Positions 14,008-14,030 of a stretch of DNA of 14,030 nt are shown in pieces. The stretch is from CAYNUJ01 sp964573255. Its GTDB lineage: Bacteria; Bacteroidota; Ignavibacteria; Ignavibacteriales; Melioribacteraceae. Within the stretch, counting starts at the first letter, position 1; every line of letters starts with the position of its first letter. Position numbers and translations under genes: made by a program. The stretch covers positions 1 to 14,030 of the forward strand of contig CAZNJB010000059.1 in assembly GCA_964573255.1 (NCBI GenBank), read 5' to 3'. The notes beneath the pieces were generated by a model that saw only the letters and a list, made by a program, of their open reading frames with translations, made no database searches and was not told the origin of the DNA.

Positions 14008-14030
14008 AAAAGTTCTTTGACATATTGATA
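14008..14030 (+). promoter_or_regulatory. boxA-like or -35-like sequence at the window edge
   Basis: The sequence GTTCTTTGACATATTG (14012-14027) resembles, from memory, the boxA-like leader element found shortly before 16S rRNA genes in Bacteroidota. It also contains TTGACA, a possible -35 box, and TTTG. What follows is outside the window, so neither reading can be confirmed. Confidence 0.3.

Noticed and set aside
1..14030. tRNA or complete rRNA genes
   Set aside because: No cloverleaf with a T-loop GTTCGA-type signature and no rRNA core sequence was recognised by eye.

Overview
The window looks like chromosomal DNA from a low-GC member of the Bacteroidota/Chlorobiota/Ignavibacteriota group. 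The signs are a pair of DUF3857/transglutaminase-like secreted proteins, an E1 alpha-beta fusion of the 2-oxoacid dehydrogenase type, a remnant of a type IX secretion (T9SS) C-terminal sorting domain, an integron-type integrase, and short G-rich/C-rich palindromic repeats between genes. Placement in Ignavibacteria (Melioribacter/Ignavibacterium-like) is an inference from this mixture, not a proven identity. All intact genes lie on the + strand.

Layout. Bases 1-224 are an AT-rich leader with a long hairpin followed by seven Ts. Bases 225-4051 hold two adjacent DUF3857/transglutaminase-like genes, the first lacking the catalytic Cys and His and the second keeping them. Bases 4185-11023 hold a lipoate and 2-oxoacid dehydrogenase cluster: lpdA (E3), lipB (octanoyltransferase, overlapping lpdA), fused E1 alpha-beta, E2 with two lipoyl domains, a terminator-like hairpin, then lipA (lipoyl synthase). 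Together these encode a lipoylated dehydrogenase complex and both enzymes of endogenous lipoylation: LipB places octanoate on the E2 lysines, LipA inserts sulfur, and E3 reoxidises the lipoyl arms. The substrate (pyruvate or branched-chain 2-oxoacids) cannot be settled from sequence alone.

Bases 11024-12768 are a graveyard of broken genes and repeats. They contain a minus-strand T9SS sorting-domain remnant, a DUF559 endonuclease-like gene with an in-frame stop, several G-rich/C-rich inverted repeats and perfect hairpins, and a frameshifted N-terminal piece of an AAA_14-type ATPase.

Bases 12790-13788 encode an apparently intact integron integrase (IntI family) carrying the IntI-specific insertion. 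The 240 bases after it hold three copies of a 12-base motif containing a GTTRRRY-type integron core, two hairpins and, at the very edge, a sequence resembling a boxA-like rRNA leader or a promoter -35 region. No cassette is visible inside the window. The most interesting parts are the integrase with its downstream core-site cluster, and the palindromic repeat family surrounding the DUF559 nuclease remnant.
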